A stretch of 14,135 bases of DNA from the NCBI GenBank assembly GCA_002336475.1, contig DDCX01000111.1, forward strand, positions 1,972-16,106, in the 5' to 3' direction. This DNA is from Flavobacteriales bacterium UBA1995. Its GTDB lineage: Bacteria; Bacteroidota; Bacteroidia; Flavobacteriales_D; Sanyastnellaceae. Both the position numbers and the translations under genes were made by a program. Positions 1 through 8,157 of this stretch are shown here, in pieces. Under the pieces are notes generated by a model. It saw only the letters and a program-made list of their open reading frames with translations. It had not been told where the DNA came from and ran no database searches. Each line of letters starts with the position of its first letter. Position 1 is the first letter of the stretch.

Positions 1-1
1 C

Positions 2-1558
2 TACGGATACAACGTGGCCGATTTCGTTGCATCACAATACATCGACGAGTTCGTGGAAAGGCACGTGGTCATCGGCTACTACAACAGTGGTGCTCTCTTT
101 AACGGACAATCCCTGTCTGCCATGAACGGACAGACGGTCGACATTGAGATCTCCGATGATGGCGTCACCGCCTCCGGTTCTACCGTGGGCACACCGGACA
201 TCCTGGCCTACAATGGCGTCGTGCACTCGCTGGATGAGGTTTTGCCCTTTGACATTCCTGCCGCCTCAGGTACCTGTGGCACTTGGACGTTGGAGCTGTA
301 CAACTCCGACATCAACCAGAACTGGCTCGGCAGCACGGTCGACGTCTTCAAGAACGGCATCATGATTGCCGAGGAGACCAACAATGAGATTGCCGAGGAC
401 AACAATGGCGACTATGTGCCGGACACCTTTGGCATGAGCACCTTCAGCTTTGCTGTGGACGAAGGCGACGTGATGGACTTCATCTTCGATCAGGACGGAG
501 GGTCCAGTTTCAATTGCGGGTATGTGGTCAAGAACGAAAACGGCATCACCGTCTTCTCCTCCTTCTCCAACAATCTGGATGATGGCCCCGACAACGTCAT
601 GGGCTTGAAAGCCTGTGGCGCAGCGCCCACGTGCGGGCTCATCGAAGTGGTGTTCATCGACGGCTCGCAGGAAGGCTGGGTCGGCGGCGGCATGACCATC
701 TCTCAGGGCGGCAATGTCCAAGCCGCCTTGAATTTCGGAGACTTCAACTACTTCGAAAGCTTCTACCCCTTCTCGCAGATGTCCACCTTCATCCCGGTGG
801 ATGAGGGCGAAATCGACTTCATCGTGGCCCAGCCGTGGGAATACGCGGACTACTGTGGATACCTGGTCAAAGACCCCGCAGGATCCTTGCTGGTCAACCA
901 AAACATCGAATTCGTGACACCCGAAAGCACCTTTGGCATCACCGCCTGCGAGGCAGGAGCCGATGCGATCTGCAATGCCGAATTCGAGGTCGCCCAAATC
1001 ACGTTGTCCGACGGCAGCGCCGTTCCGGGCGCCGTTCAAGTCTCCATCTTTGACTACAACCCCAATGCCGTGTACACATGGGACTTTGGGGATGAGGGTG
1101 CCAGCACCGATGTGTTCCCGACCCACCAGTATTCTGGCCCCGGCCCCTACACGCTGTGCCTCAGCGTCACCGATGGCAACCTCTGCTCAGATTCCTACTG
1201 TGAGCCCATCTCCATTGACTCGTTGGGCATCCTCAATGGATTCCTGAGCGGATTCACGATCAACGTCGTGGATGGCGGCCCAAGCGATGTCGTCAGCAGC
1301 GTCGACAATCTGAATGAGTCAACCAGCGCCCTGTCCGTGTTCCCCAACCCGGCGCAAGGTCAGGTCACATTGGTAGGAATGGAACCTGGCGCAAACTGGA
1401 TCGCCGATCTGCGCAGCACGGACGGCCGTTTGGTCCGCCGTTTCAATGGCGTGGGTCAAAGCCCGCTCAGCTTGGATGGAGTCGCCGAAGGCCTCTACAT
1501 CTTGAATGTGGTAGACGGAACCTCTTCTTCACGGACGGTGCAGGTCATCGTGCAGTGA
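2..1558 (+). CDS. Secreted FAS1-PKD protein with T9SS sorting domain (5' end missing)
   Basis: The reading frame is open to the left edge (Tyr-Gly-Tyr-Asn precede the GTG at 14), so this is the C-terminal part of a longer protein. Residues below count that GTG as 1. Residues 1-80 match the end of a fasciclin (FAS1) domain, with the typical closing pattern NGVVHSLDEVLPF. Two related modules follow, at about 86-203 and 207-316. Each starts with Cys-Gly, has a Trp-[Leu/Val]-Gly, then MSTF, VDEG and CGY[V/L]VK. A PKD domain follows at about 318-403, with YTWDFGD and a late YTLCLSV strand. Residues 439-514 are a type A T9SS C-terminal domain (SVFPNPAQGQ, then GLYILNV). The protein is expected to cross the outer membrane and be anchored at, or released from, the cell surface. 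FAS1 and PKD domains suggest adhesion or matrix binding; the ligand is unknown. A strong terminator follows. Confidence 0.88.
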   Translation, partial: YGYNVADFVASQYIDEFVERHVVIGYYNSGALFNGQSLSAMNGQTVDIEISDDGVTASGSTVGTPDILAYNGVVHSLDEVLPFDIPAASGTCGTWTLELYNSDINQNWLGSTVDVFKNGIMIAEETNNEIAEDNNGDYVPDTFGMSTFSFAVDEGDVMDFIFDQDGGSSFNCGYVVKNENGITVFSSFSNNLDDGPDNVMGLKACGAAPTCGLIEVVFIDGSQEGWVGGGMTISQGGNVQAALNFGDFNYFESFYPFSQMSTFIPVDEGEIDFIVAQPWEYADYCGYLVKDPAGSLLVNQNIEFVTPESTFGITACEAGADAICNAEFEVAQITLSDGSAVPGAVQVSIFDYNPNAVYTWDFGDEGASTDVFPTHQYSGPGPYTLCLSVTDGNLCSDSYCEPISIDSLGILNGFLSGFTINVVDGGPSDVVSSVDNLNESTSALSVFPNPAQGQVTLVGMEPGANWIADLRSTDGRLVRRFNGVGQSPLSLDGVAEGLYILNVVDGTSSSRTVQVIVQ

Positions 1559-1603
1559 TGGATTCGTGAGGCCGCAGACAACACCTGCGTCCAATTTGGT
1601 TTA

Positions 1604-1627
1604 GAAAGCCGCCTTCGGGCGGCTTTC
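1604..1627 (+). terminator. Rho-independent terminator with UUCG tetraloop
   Basis: A perfect 10-bp stem (GAAAGCCGCC at 1604-1613, GGCGGCTTTC at 1618-1627) closes a C(UUCG)G tetraloop, one of the most stable RNA loops. It starts 45 bases past the stop of the FAS1-PKD gene. The stem itself is A-rich on the left and T-rich on the right, giving the U-run. The remaining spacer to the next gene, 1628-1803, shows no further gene and no convincing promoter motif. Confidence 0.85.
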
Positions 1628-1803
1628 TGCATCCTGTTTATGCCCCCGATCTGCCATGGTAGCGCCGAAACCGAACGCACAGCGACAGGTGTCGTGTCCC
1701 ATCTAGGCTGGAATGAAGAGGGCCAAGACCTGCAGATGCGATCTCCTCACTTTATTGGCCGCAAAAGTGGACGGTATCAAGTATTGGATACATCTTCCAT
1801 GAC

Positions 1804-3333
1804 ATGAGCAATTGGAAATGGACCATTCTGTGCTTGATGACGGCCTCCTGCCTGTTTTGGGGTTGCCATCAAGAAAAACTCGATACGCGCTTGGATGGCT
1901 ACGGCCACGCGCCTCTTGTCAATTGTGGAGGACTGACGGCCCACTCCATCGAAGCCCAGCGCTCAGCGGCGGGTTTGACCGACGCTGCGTCGACGTGGGG
2001 CTATGTGCTCGAGGAAGGTGAAGAGGCGGTGTTCTCGCGGGCCTGGTTGAGCGACCACAGCATCCGCAGCATCGACATTCAGTACTTCATCTTTTCTATG
2101 GACAACGTGGGGCTCATCGCCCTCGATTACCTGATCCGCGCCGCCGATCGCGGTGTGCAGGTGCGTATGCTCGTGGATGACATCATGCTCGACGTCGCGC
2201 TGGAAGATGTGGCGGCATTGAACGCCCACCCCAACATCGAGATCCGGATTTACAACCCCACCAAGGGGAAGAATGCGGTCCAGAAGGTGGTCAACGTCGC
2301 GCGCGACTTTCAAGGCTTCAACCAGCGCATGCACAACAAGACCTTTGTGGTCGATGGGCAGATCGCCATTACCGGCGGGCGCAACATTGCCGACGAGTAC
2401 TTCGACTACGACCAAGCCTACAACTTCCGCGACCGCGATGTCCTGCTGATCGGGGCTGGGGCCGAGGCCATCGCCAACTCCTTTGACTCCTTCTGGGACC
2501 ACCCCCTTGCCCAGGCCATTGCGTGGGAGACCGACGAAGACCACACCGCGGAGCTGTACGCGCAAATCCACGCTTACGCCTGTGACCCCGAGAATTTCTG
2601 GCCTGAGATCCGCGCGCTAATCGACGGCATTCCCGACGCCATTCCGCACATCTTGGCCTCGGGTCGGCTGCACGAACTGGAAGACATCCGTTTCGTCTCG
2701 GACGCGCCGGGAAAGAACAGCAGCGGCGGGTTCAGCGGTGGTGGCGCCAGCACCGATGCCCTGCTCGCCGAAGTGCAAGGAGCCCGGGAATCCGTGGTCA
2801 TCCAAAGTCCCTATCTGGTGCTGACCGAACTGGGGCTGGGGCTGTTCCGAGACGCCGTGGCGCGCGGGGTCGACGTGACCATCCTGACCAACAGCCTGTG
2901 CTCCACCGACAACTTGGAGGCCTTCAACGGCTACCAGCGCATCCGGGAGGACCTCATCGAGGCTGGCGTGCAGGTGTATGAATACAGACCGGACGCCGCC
3001 ATCCGCAAACAGCTGATCACCGCCGAGAAGCAAAAGCGCGCGGGTTACGTTCCGGTCTTCGGGCTGCATGCCAAATCCATGGTGATCGACCACAGCACCG
3101 TGGTCATCGGCACGTTCAACCTCGATCCGCGCAGCGCCAACCTCAACACCGAATGTGTCGCCATCATGGAGTCCGTGCCGATGGCGGCCCAAGTAGAATC
3201 CCTGATGCTCCTAGAACTGGCGCCAGAAAATGCGTGGCACACCACCACGGAGTGGGACCCCGATGGAGCAGCCGGTGGTTGGAAGCAGTTTCAATGCTGG
3301 CTCCGGGGCATCGTTCCCACCTCTGTTCTTTGA
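1804..3333 (+). CDS. Phospholipase D superfamily lipoprotein, ClsC-like
   Basis: The 509-residue product carries two complete HxKxxxxD motifs: H177-K179-D184 (HNKTFVVD, followed by GGRN at 191-194) and H422-K424-D429 (HAKSMVID, followed by GTFNLDPRSANLNTE). Paired HKD motifs form one active site that works through a phosphohistidine intermediate. Wording such as RMHNK, GGRNIADEYF and IYNP around 250 matches the ClsC-type cardiolipin synthases better than secreted nucleases. ClsC joins phosphatidylethanolamine and phosphatidylglycerol. The N-terminus (basic start, hydrophobic 7-19, Cys at 16 and 21) reads as a lipoprotein signal, so the enzyme would sit on the periplasmic face of a membrane. 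The ATG at 1804 is chosen because it gives this signal directly. The gene stands alone and its stop is one base from the stop of the converging giant gene. A general phospholipase or phosphatidyltransferase role remains possible. Confidence 0.9.
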   Translation: MSNWKWTILCLMTASCLFWGCHQEKLDTRLDGYGHAPLVNCGGLTAHSIEAQRSAAGLTDAASTWGYVLEEGEEAVFSRAWLSDHSIRSIDIQYFIFSMDNVGLIALDYLIRAADRGVQVRMLVDDIMLDVALEDVAALNAHPNIEIRIYNPTKGKNAVQKVVNVARDFQGFNQRMHNKTFVVDGQIAITGGRNIADEYFDYDQAYNFRDRDVLLIGAGAEAIANSFDSFWDHPLAQAIAWETDEDHTAELYAQIHAYACDPENFWPEIRALIDGIPDAIPHILASGRLHELEDIRFVSDAPGKNSSGGFSGGGASTDALLAEVQGARESVVIQSPYLVLTELGLGLFRDAVARGVDVTILTNSLCSTDNLEAFNGYQRIREDLIEAGVQVYEYRPDAAIRKQLITAEKQKRAGYVPVFGLHAKSMVIDHSTVVIGTFNLDPRSANLNTECVAIMESVPMAAQVESLMLLELAPENAWHTTTEWDPDGAAGGWKQFQCWLRGIVPTSVL

Positions 3334-3334
3334 A

Positions 3335-6300
3335 TCAGCGCTTGATCACCTTGAAGTTCTGCACCCAGGTGTCATTGTAGCACTTCACGATATAGGTGCC
3401 CGCTGGATGCCGCTCAAGAGAAATGACGGTGCGCATGCTGCCCAGCCCAAGACTGCGTGAAGCCAAGCGCCTGCCCAAGTGGTCCATGACTTCCAGATGA
3501 ATCGGCCCGCTGTGTTCGCCGAAAGAAGTGGCATCGACCGTAAAGTCACCCCGCGTAGGGTTGGGATACAGCTGAACCATTTGCTCTGTGCCGGCCACAG
3601 GGCCTTCAACACCATTGATTCCACTGGCAAAAAGTGGGATGTGGAAGTCGTACTCACAGATGCCGAAGTCATCCATGACAACCACGTTGTAGTCGCCCAC
3701 CGGAAGGCCGGGAAAGTCTCCCGATGCAGAGAAATTCTGGCCCCCATCGATGCTGTATTGGTAAGAACCTGAGCCCGACGATGCAGTGATGACAATGGCT
3801 CCATCCGTGGTTACGACAGAAGTGGGCTGGGTGATCACCATCTGCACACCATTGAAGTCACACACGGAAATGGTGACGGTCTCCTCGTAGGTACACTGCC
3901 CTGTTTCACTTTGGACGACGACGTCATAGTCTCCTGGACTGAGGTTGCCAAAGGTGTTCGAGCTGCCAAAGGACTGTCCTCCATCGATGCTGAATTCGAA
4001 GATGTCCTCATTGGAAAAGGGGTTGACGATCAGAACGCCGTCATTCGCGGTGCTGGACGAAGCGTGGTTCACGCTGATTTCGGTCGCAACTTGACAAGCG
4101 CCATCGCCCACACAAAATGATTCCTCGGCTTCGTAATCGAATTCTCCGCCATTGTAAATGATGGTCTCACCCGCTGCATTGAGCACCTGAAAATGGCCTT
4201 CTCCATATCCGCAGCACATGCCGTCCCCAAAACTGTCGTAGACGTAAAGGGTCAGACATGCATCGGCACTCACACAGATGTCCTCGGTGTATTCCTCTGC
4301 GCCCCCCAATGGAAAATCTCCCCCAGAAATAACTTGACCTGAACCCACATCCACCATCTCCCATGAGGTTTCCGAAGGGTAGTTGTCGGACAAAATGGAC
4401 AGCGTCACGGTTTCGAAATCCACATCCAAGTCTACCGTCTCCACGACCACGTTGTTGCCCAAGTCTCCGTCAGACCCCCCATTGACTCCTGTCAAAAGCA
4501 GCTGTATGCTGTTGCCGGTGGGCAGTAGGTTGTCTTCGAGCGTGAAGGTGACCACACCTTGCCCATCATAGTCAATGTTGACCGACGCCTCGATCACCTC
4601 GGTAAAGGTTCCGTTCACCTCGACCTGGATTTGGACCGTCTCGATGGCCGTCTCTCCCAAGTTGGATACGATGGCATTGATCCCGACCTGTCCATCACAG
4701 GTGGGATTGACCTGTCCGAACGAGATGGCCGCGTCCAAGGGATGGAGCTTTGTGAGGACAAACTCGAGGGTGTCGTTGTTGGAATATCCGTCGTCCTCAT
4801 CCGAAACGATGCCGGCAATGGTGTACTCCCCAATCGCGGAGAAATCCTGGGGTGTGGCGAACTGAAATTCGGCATCACTGAACGGAGCGATGGTGTCTGT
4901 TACGGTCATGGTCTCCACCAGCTCACCGCCCACCACCAATGAGAGGTCGAAGCCGCTCATGTCGTTCAGCCCAGTGTTGGCCACCCGCACGGTCACCTGT
5001 TCTTCTGTGCCCAAATCAGACGATGCTTGGGGGTCGATGAACTCCTCCACAGCCAGGTCGTTGTCGGCCTTGATGCCCGCCCAAAACGACACCCACGGCC
5101 TGGCTTGCTTGATGGCCAGCTGGTCTTGGGCCGTGACCTTGTACTCGATGTCCATCCCGAACCCTTCGATGCCCTCCACACCATAGAGCGCGGCAAATTC
5201 ATCGTGGATGACCCCCAAGTACTCCCTCATGAGGTCGAGGTACACATTCTCCATGACCAACTGGCCATCCTCGACCAGGTTGGACAACCTCAAAACGACA
5301 TAACCAGCGCCTTGGTTTTCGTCCTCATAGAGTAGGATTTCCTCTGGAATGGAATTGGGCTCAGGATTGGTAATGAGCGACTCGCCCACCTGGGTATTCA
5401 GGTAGAACGTTCCTTGAGTATCGTAGATAGGGTCCAAGCTGATGCCCACGCCATTGGACTGTTCTTCTTGGAAATTGGGGTGACACAATACGCCCATGGC
5501 CGCCATGAAGTGGTCCACGCGATAGAAGTCCCGTTCCTCGAATGCCCTGAAATTCCACATGCTCGCGTACACCTGACGGATGGACTTGTAGATGTGGCCC
5601 TCATCCTCGTATTGGGTTTTGGAGGTGTACAGACCGGCTCCGCTAAACCCGGGCAAGTCCTCATTGTTGGTGGACGATCGGCAGCGAACCGCCGTTCCTT
5701 CCGGGAAGTCATCGTGCATGTTCTGCAGGTCATCCATCATCCACTGGGGCATGGGCGCGTCCTTGATGTCGTCCCTAAAGTCTCGGAGGCGGTCCTCCCT
5801 GAACGCCATGTCATTGATGAAAGAAGGGTTGTTGATCATGACATCTGCCTCCTCGTAGAAGCCGTTGAATTGCATGAACTCGTCGTAGTAGTAGAACGGA
5901 ATGCCAAAACCGTCCGGGATGGTGCCCTCTGGGAAACCGAATGACCGCATGGTGGCCACATTGGAGCACTTGGCGCCAAATGCCGTCGACATCTCAAACC
6001 CGATGTCGTCTAATGGCAGAATCTCGGTGATGCTCAGGTCGCGCACCGGTATCTGCGGCTCGGTGGGCCGGAGCGCTTCGTACCAGGAATTCACCTCGTC
6101 CAAAGTGGCCTCTCGAATCTGAAAAGACTCCTGCTCCACCTTGTAGTAGATGTAACTCCCGAGCAGGCTGCTGATGGAATCAATCGACAGTGGATCGGCG
6201 ATGTAGGCATTGGGCACGTTGTCCTGAATGGCCCTTAAGTTCACGTGGGACAGCGGCGTTTGAATCACGGATGTCATGATGCCACCTACACGTGGCAGGG

Positions 6301-7288
6301 AGTTCGGCAAGGCGTCGTAAAGAACGATGTCTCGGGATCCCGGTGTCTCTCCCAGTTCCATATGTCGGAAGAAGCCATAACCTTCGGCCAAGTGAAGGGG
6401 GATGTAATCGACATCCGCAAAAACTTCGGACTCCAGGACCACCTCTATGCCAGACCCTTCGAAGTCCTCCGCATAATTGTTGAGGTAGTTGTTTTCGTCG
6501 CCTTCCCCAATGAAGTGGGTCATGTTGTTCTGCAAGAAGGGCATGCTGGCCAACAACAAGTGGTAGGTCCGTTGGGTGTCCTCAAAGTCATCGGCATTGC
6601 CGAAGGAGAAGTTGAACGAATACCCGCCGATGGTGCCATTGGGGTTGATTTGCGTGGGGTAGAATACGATCTCTCCTGAGGAATCGTCCCCAACCACATC
6701 CGCACCGATGGCGCCCCAGAAACCGTAGTGAACGGTGTGCGTGTTGCTGTTGATGAAGTACACCTTGGGCTCCGGTGTATCCCTGTCCATGATGCCAAAC
6801 TTCACATACAGTTGGTCGTCCAAAAAGGGCGCCCACCCTACATTGTTGACTGTGGCCAATGCCATAAATGTCTCTGCATCCGGTATTGAAGTCGACCCGT
6901 CTTCAAAATCAATGGGCGCTGCATAATTCAACGGCGCGTCAGTGGGCATATTCTGGTATTCTGTGATGTCGTCAATGAGGTCACCATCGATGTCACCGGG
7001 ATCGGAAACGTCATATTCGCGCACCGTGTACTGATCCTCGGGGTAGGCTGCGCCAGGTTCCGAAATCACCATGGTGCCATCCACCCCCATGGTCATGGAG
7101 CTGGCCCATTCAAAGGTTGGGCTGTGTTGGGCCTCCAAGATGTAATACTTCCCAGACTCGGCCTGAATGGAGAGCTGAACTTGCCCGAAGACGTTGACCG
7201 AGTAATTGTCAATGGGTACAATGTCTTGCCCGAGGACAGTGAAACTGCTCAATACGGCGCACAACAACAGCTGAGACTTTTTGGACAT
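3335..7288 (-). CDS. Secreted dikinase-like PEP/pyruvate-binding protein with T9SS domain
   Basis: Numbering is from the ATG at 7288, which opens directly with a signal peptide (MSKKSQLLLCAVLSSFTVLGQ); an ATG at 7318 would add ten residues. The protein has 1317 residues. Residues 20-310 are an uncharacterised beta-rich region with a thrombospondin-3-like calcium motif (DIDGDLIDD, near 97). Residues 315-400 resemble the phosphohistidine domain of PEP-utilising enzymes (TPLSHVNLRA, candidate His348). Residues 430-735 match the PPDK/PEP-synthase ATP-binding domain: Lys440 in GAK, RCRSSTNNEDLPG with Arg535/Arg537 and Glu543, DIEY with Glu715, and KQARP with Gln728/Arg730. Two CARDB-like domains (735-840, 843-955), a DSFGDGMCC module (955-1058), two SprB-like repeats (1066-1143, 1150-1215) and a T9SS C-terminal domain (1233-1317, LYPNPTRGDF) follow. 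The order His domain then ATP domain is that of glucan, water dikinases, not PEP synthase. The substrate is unknown; a non-catalytic binding role is possible. Confidence 0.9.
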   Translation of the reverse strand: MSKKSQLLLCAVLSSFTVLGQDIVPIDNYSVNVFGQVQLSIQAESGKYYILEAQHSPTFEWASSMTMGVDGTMVISEPGAAYPEDQYTVREYDVSDPGDIDGDLIDDITEYQNMPTDAPLNYAAPIDFEDGSTSIPDAETFMALATVNNVGWAPFLDDQLYVKFGIMDRDTPEPKVYFINSNTHTVHYGFWGAIGADVVGDDSSGEIVFYPTQINPNGTIGGYSFNFSFGNADDFEDTQRTYHLLLASMPFLQNNMTHFIGEGDENNYLNNYAEDFEGSGIEVVLESEVFADVDYIPLHLAEGYGFFRHMELGETPGSRDIVLYDALPNSLPRVGGIMTSVIQTPLSHVNLRAIQDNVPNAYIADPLSIDSISSLLGSYIYYKVEQESFQIREATLDEVNSWYEALRPTEPQIPVRDLSITEILPLDDIGFEMSTAFGAKCSNVATMRSFGFPEGTIPDGFGIPFYYYDEFMQFNGFYEEADVMINNPSFINDMAFREDRLRDFRDDIKDAPMPQWMMDDLQNMHDDFPEGTAVRCRSSTNNEDLPGFSGAGLYTSKTQYEDEGHIYKSIRQVYASMWNFRAFEERDFYRVDHFMAAMGVLCHPNFQEEQSNGVGISLDPIYDTQGTFYLNTQVGESLITNPEPNSIPEEILLYEDENQGAGYVVLRLSNLVEDGQLVMENVYLDLMREYLGVIHDEFAALYGVEGIEGFGMDIEYKVTAQDQLAIKQARPWVSFWAGIKADNDLAVEEFIDPQASSDLGTEEQVTVRVANTGLNDMSGFDLSLVVGGELVETMTVTDTIAPFSDAEFQFATPQDFSAIGEYTIAGIVSDEDDGYSNNDTLEFVLTKLHPLDAAISFGQVNPTCDGQVGINAIVSNLGETAIETVQIQVEVNGTFTEVIEASVNIDYDGQGVVTFTLEDNLLPTGNSIQLLLTGVNGGSDGDLGNNVVVETVDLDVDFETVTLSILSDNYPSETSWEMVDVGSGQVISGGDFPLGGAEEYTEDICVSADACLTLYVYDSFGDGMCCGYGEGHFQVLNAAGETIIYNGGEFDYEAEESFCVGDGACQVATEISVNHASSSTANDGVLIVNPFSNEDIFEFSIDGGQSFGSSNTFGNLSPGDYDVVVQSETGQCTYEETVTISVCDFNGVQMVITQPTSVVTTDGAIVITASSGSGSYQYSIDGGQNFSASGDFPGLPVGDYNVVVMDDFGICEYDFHIPLFASGINGVEGPVAGTEQMVQLYPNPTRGDFTVDATSFGEHSGPIHLEVMDHLGRRLASRSLGLGSMRTVISLERHPAGTYIVKCYNDTWVQNFKVIKR

Positions 7289-7378
7289 GGCGGTTTGATT
7301 CTTGGTGCTGTGGATCATAGAAATGACCCGTGTTCATGATGTTTGGTTGCACTCCTAGCAGGATCCAACCCTGCCGTT

Positions 7379-7915
7379 CTAGTGCCCACAATGAAAGGCC
7401 GTGTGCAACACATGCAGCCTGTTGCCTTGCGCCGAGACGACAACCTGATAGACCCGGTTGTAGATGGATTCATCGAAAGAACCGATGTCTTCACCCACCA
7501 GCAACCCGGCCAAAACCCCCGTCGTATTGCTGTGTCCTACCACCAAAGCATCTTGCTGCTTCTGGAGCAACTCCTCCATGGCCCCTTCCAATGCCCGTGG
7601 ATCATATGCCTGGACCTCCAACCCCTTGGCGCGCGCTGTGGGCAAGGCCGTATTCATTGTTCGGCGAAAGTCTGTGCTGTACACCGCCTCGAGCGGCACC
7701 GCATCAAAAAAGGCTGTGAGGCTCTCGGACCGCTCCACACCGCAGGCTGTCAAGTCTGGGTCTTGGGCGTCAAGCTCTTTCTCTGCATGCCGGACGAGAT
7801 AGAGGGTAAACGTTCCGTCTTCCTGAGCGGCTGCAGGCATTTGAATTCCTGAAAGGAGCATTAGAAATGCCCAAATCGCGTGGGCGGAAGTTGTTCTGAT
7901 GGTCATAGCATACAT
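7379..7915 (-). CDS. Exported histidine phosphatase family protein (SixA-like size)
   Basis: The 178-residue protein has the histidine phosphatase signature LYLVRHAEK, with Arg42 and the nucleophile His43, a second arginine site in YSTDFRRT (Arg84/Arg85), and a second histidine in LVVGHSNTT (His128). These form the phosphate pocket of the family, which works through a phosphohistidine intermediate. Residues 1-31 form a signal peptide (hydrophobic 13-24, AAAQ near the cleavage site), so it acts outside the cytoplasm. The ATG at 7906 is an alternative start that leaves the signal intact. The short length, with no extra cap domain, resembles SixA phosphohistidine phosphatases and other minimal members rather than phytases. 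It lies directly upstream of, and co-directional with, the dikinase-like giant gene; the gap shows neither a clear promoter nor a terminator, so co-transcription is plausible. The substrate cannot be read from sequence; small phosphoesters are an alternative to phosphoproteins. Confidence 0.87.
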   Translation of the reverse strand: MYAMTIRTTSAHAIWAFLMLLSGIQMPAAAQEDGTFTLYLVRHAEKELDAQDPDLTACGVERSESLTAFFDAVPLEAVYSTDFRRTMNTALPTARAKGLEVQAYDPRALEGAMEELLQKQQDALVVGHSNTTGVLAGLLVGEDIGSFDESIYNRVYQVVVSAQGNRLHVLHTAFHCGH

Positions 7916-8084
7916 GTTGGGTCATTCTCTCGCCGCACTCCATTGCGAAAGACGGTTCGAAGCCGTGCCCTGAACTTATGGCGATTCTCTGGGATATCAC
8001 GACAATTGAGATGCCCAAAAAGCCCCCCTTGCCATGACTCTTGCAGGTTGACCTGGATTGGCCTGCACTCCGGCCGCCTTGGGT

Positions 8085-8104
8085 TTTTGGGTGCTTACCC
8101 AAAA
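8085..8104. promoter_or_regulatory. Perfect 20-bp palindrome, probable TetR operator 1
   Basis: TTTTGGGT and ACCCAAAA are perfect inverted arms of 8 bp around a 4-base centre GCTT. An extra TTGGGT half-site lies just upstream at 8079-8084. The site lies 54 bases before the proposed alkB start. Symmetric sites of this size are typical for dimeric TetR-family repressors, and a TetR gene is the second gene of the same operon. The palindrome is seen directly; the binding protein is inferred. Confidence 0.65.
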
Positions 8105-8116
8105 TCCAGTACTTTG
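8087..8116 (+). promoter_or_regulatory. Possible Bacteroidota-type promoter for alkB-tetR
   Basis: A TTG at 8087-8089 and TACTTTG at 8110-8116, separated by 20 bases, resemble the Bacteroidota -33/-7 pattern (TTG, then TAnnTTTG), with one base missing from the -7 box. If correct, the first palindrome covers the -33 element and the second follows the -7 element, so a bound repressor would block polymerase. The match is imperfect and the motif is short. Confidence 0.33.
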
Positions 8117-8122
8117 GCTGCA

Positions 8123-8138
8123 TTGGGTGTTTACCCAA
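8123..8138. promoter_or_regulatory. Second palindrome copy, probable TetR operator 2
   Basis: TTGGGTGTTTACCCAA repeats the core of the upstream palindrome with one central base changed (C to T). The arms are 6 bp and perfect. The two centres are 36 bp apart, and this copy ends 19 bases before the alkB GTG. Two copies of one palindrome within 60 bp is strong evidence of a real regulatory site rather than chance. Confidence 0.65.
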
Positions 8139-8157
8139 ATATTTTAATCCGCTGACT

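Noticed and set aside
266..1126. Long minus-strand open frame (286 codons) inside the FAS1-PKD gene
   Set aside because: It lies wholly antisense to a gene with recognisable domains and has no recognisable motif itself; a codon-bias shadow.
1963..3192. Minus-strand open frames antisense to the phospholipase gene
   Set aside because: They are rich in Val, Gly, Asp and His in the pattern of shadow frames, with no domain, signal peptide or neighbours on that strand.
7358..7374. Hairpin GCAGG/CCTGC between the phosphatase and the giant gene as a terminator
   Set aside because: The stem is only 5 bp and no T-run follows on either strand.
8041..8157. N-terminal extension of AlkB from a TTG at 8041
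   Set aside because: The extension would translate the two palindromes, has many Cys, Pro and Gly, and does not resemble AlkB N-termini; the GTG at 8158 gives a normal start.
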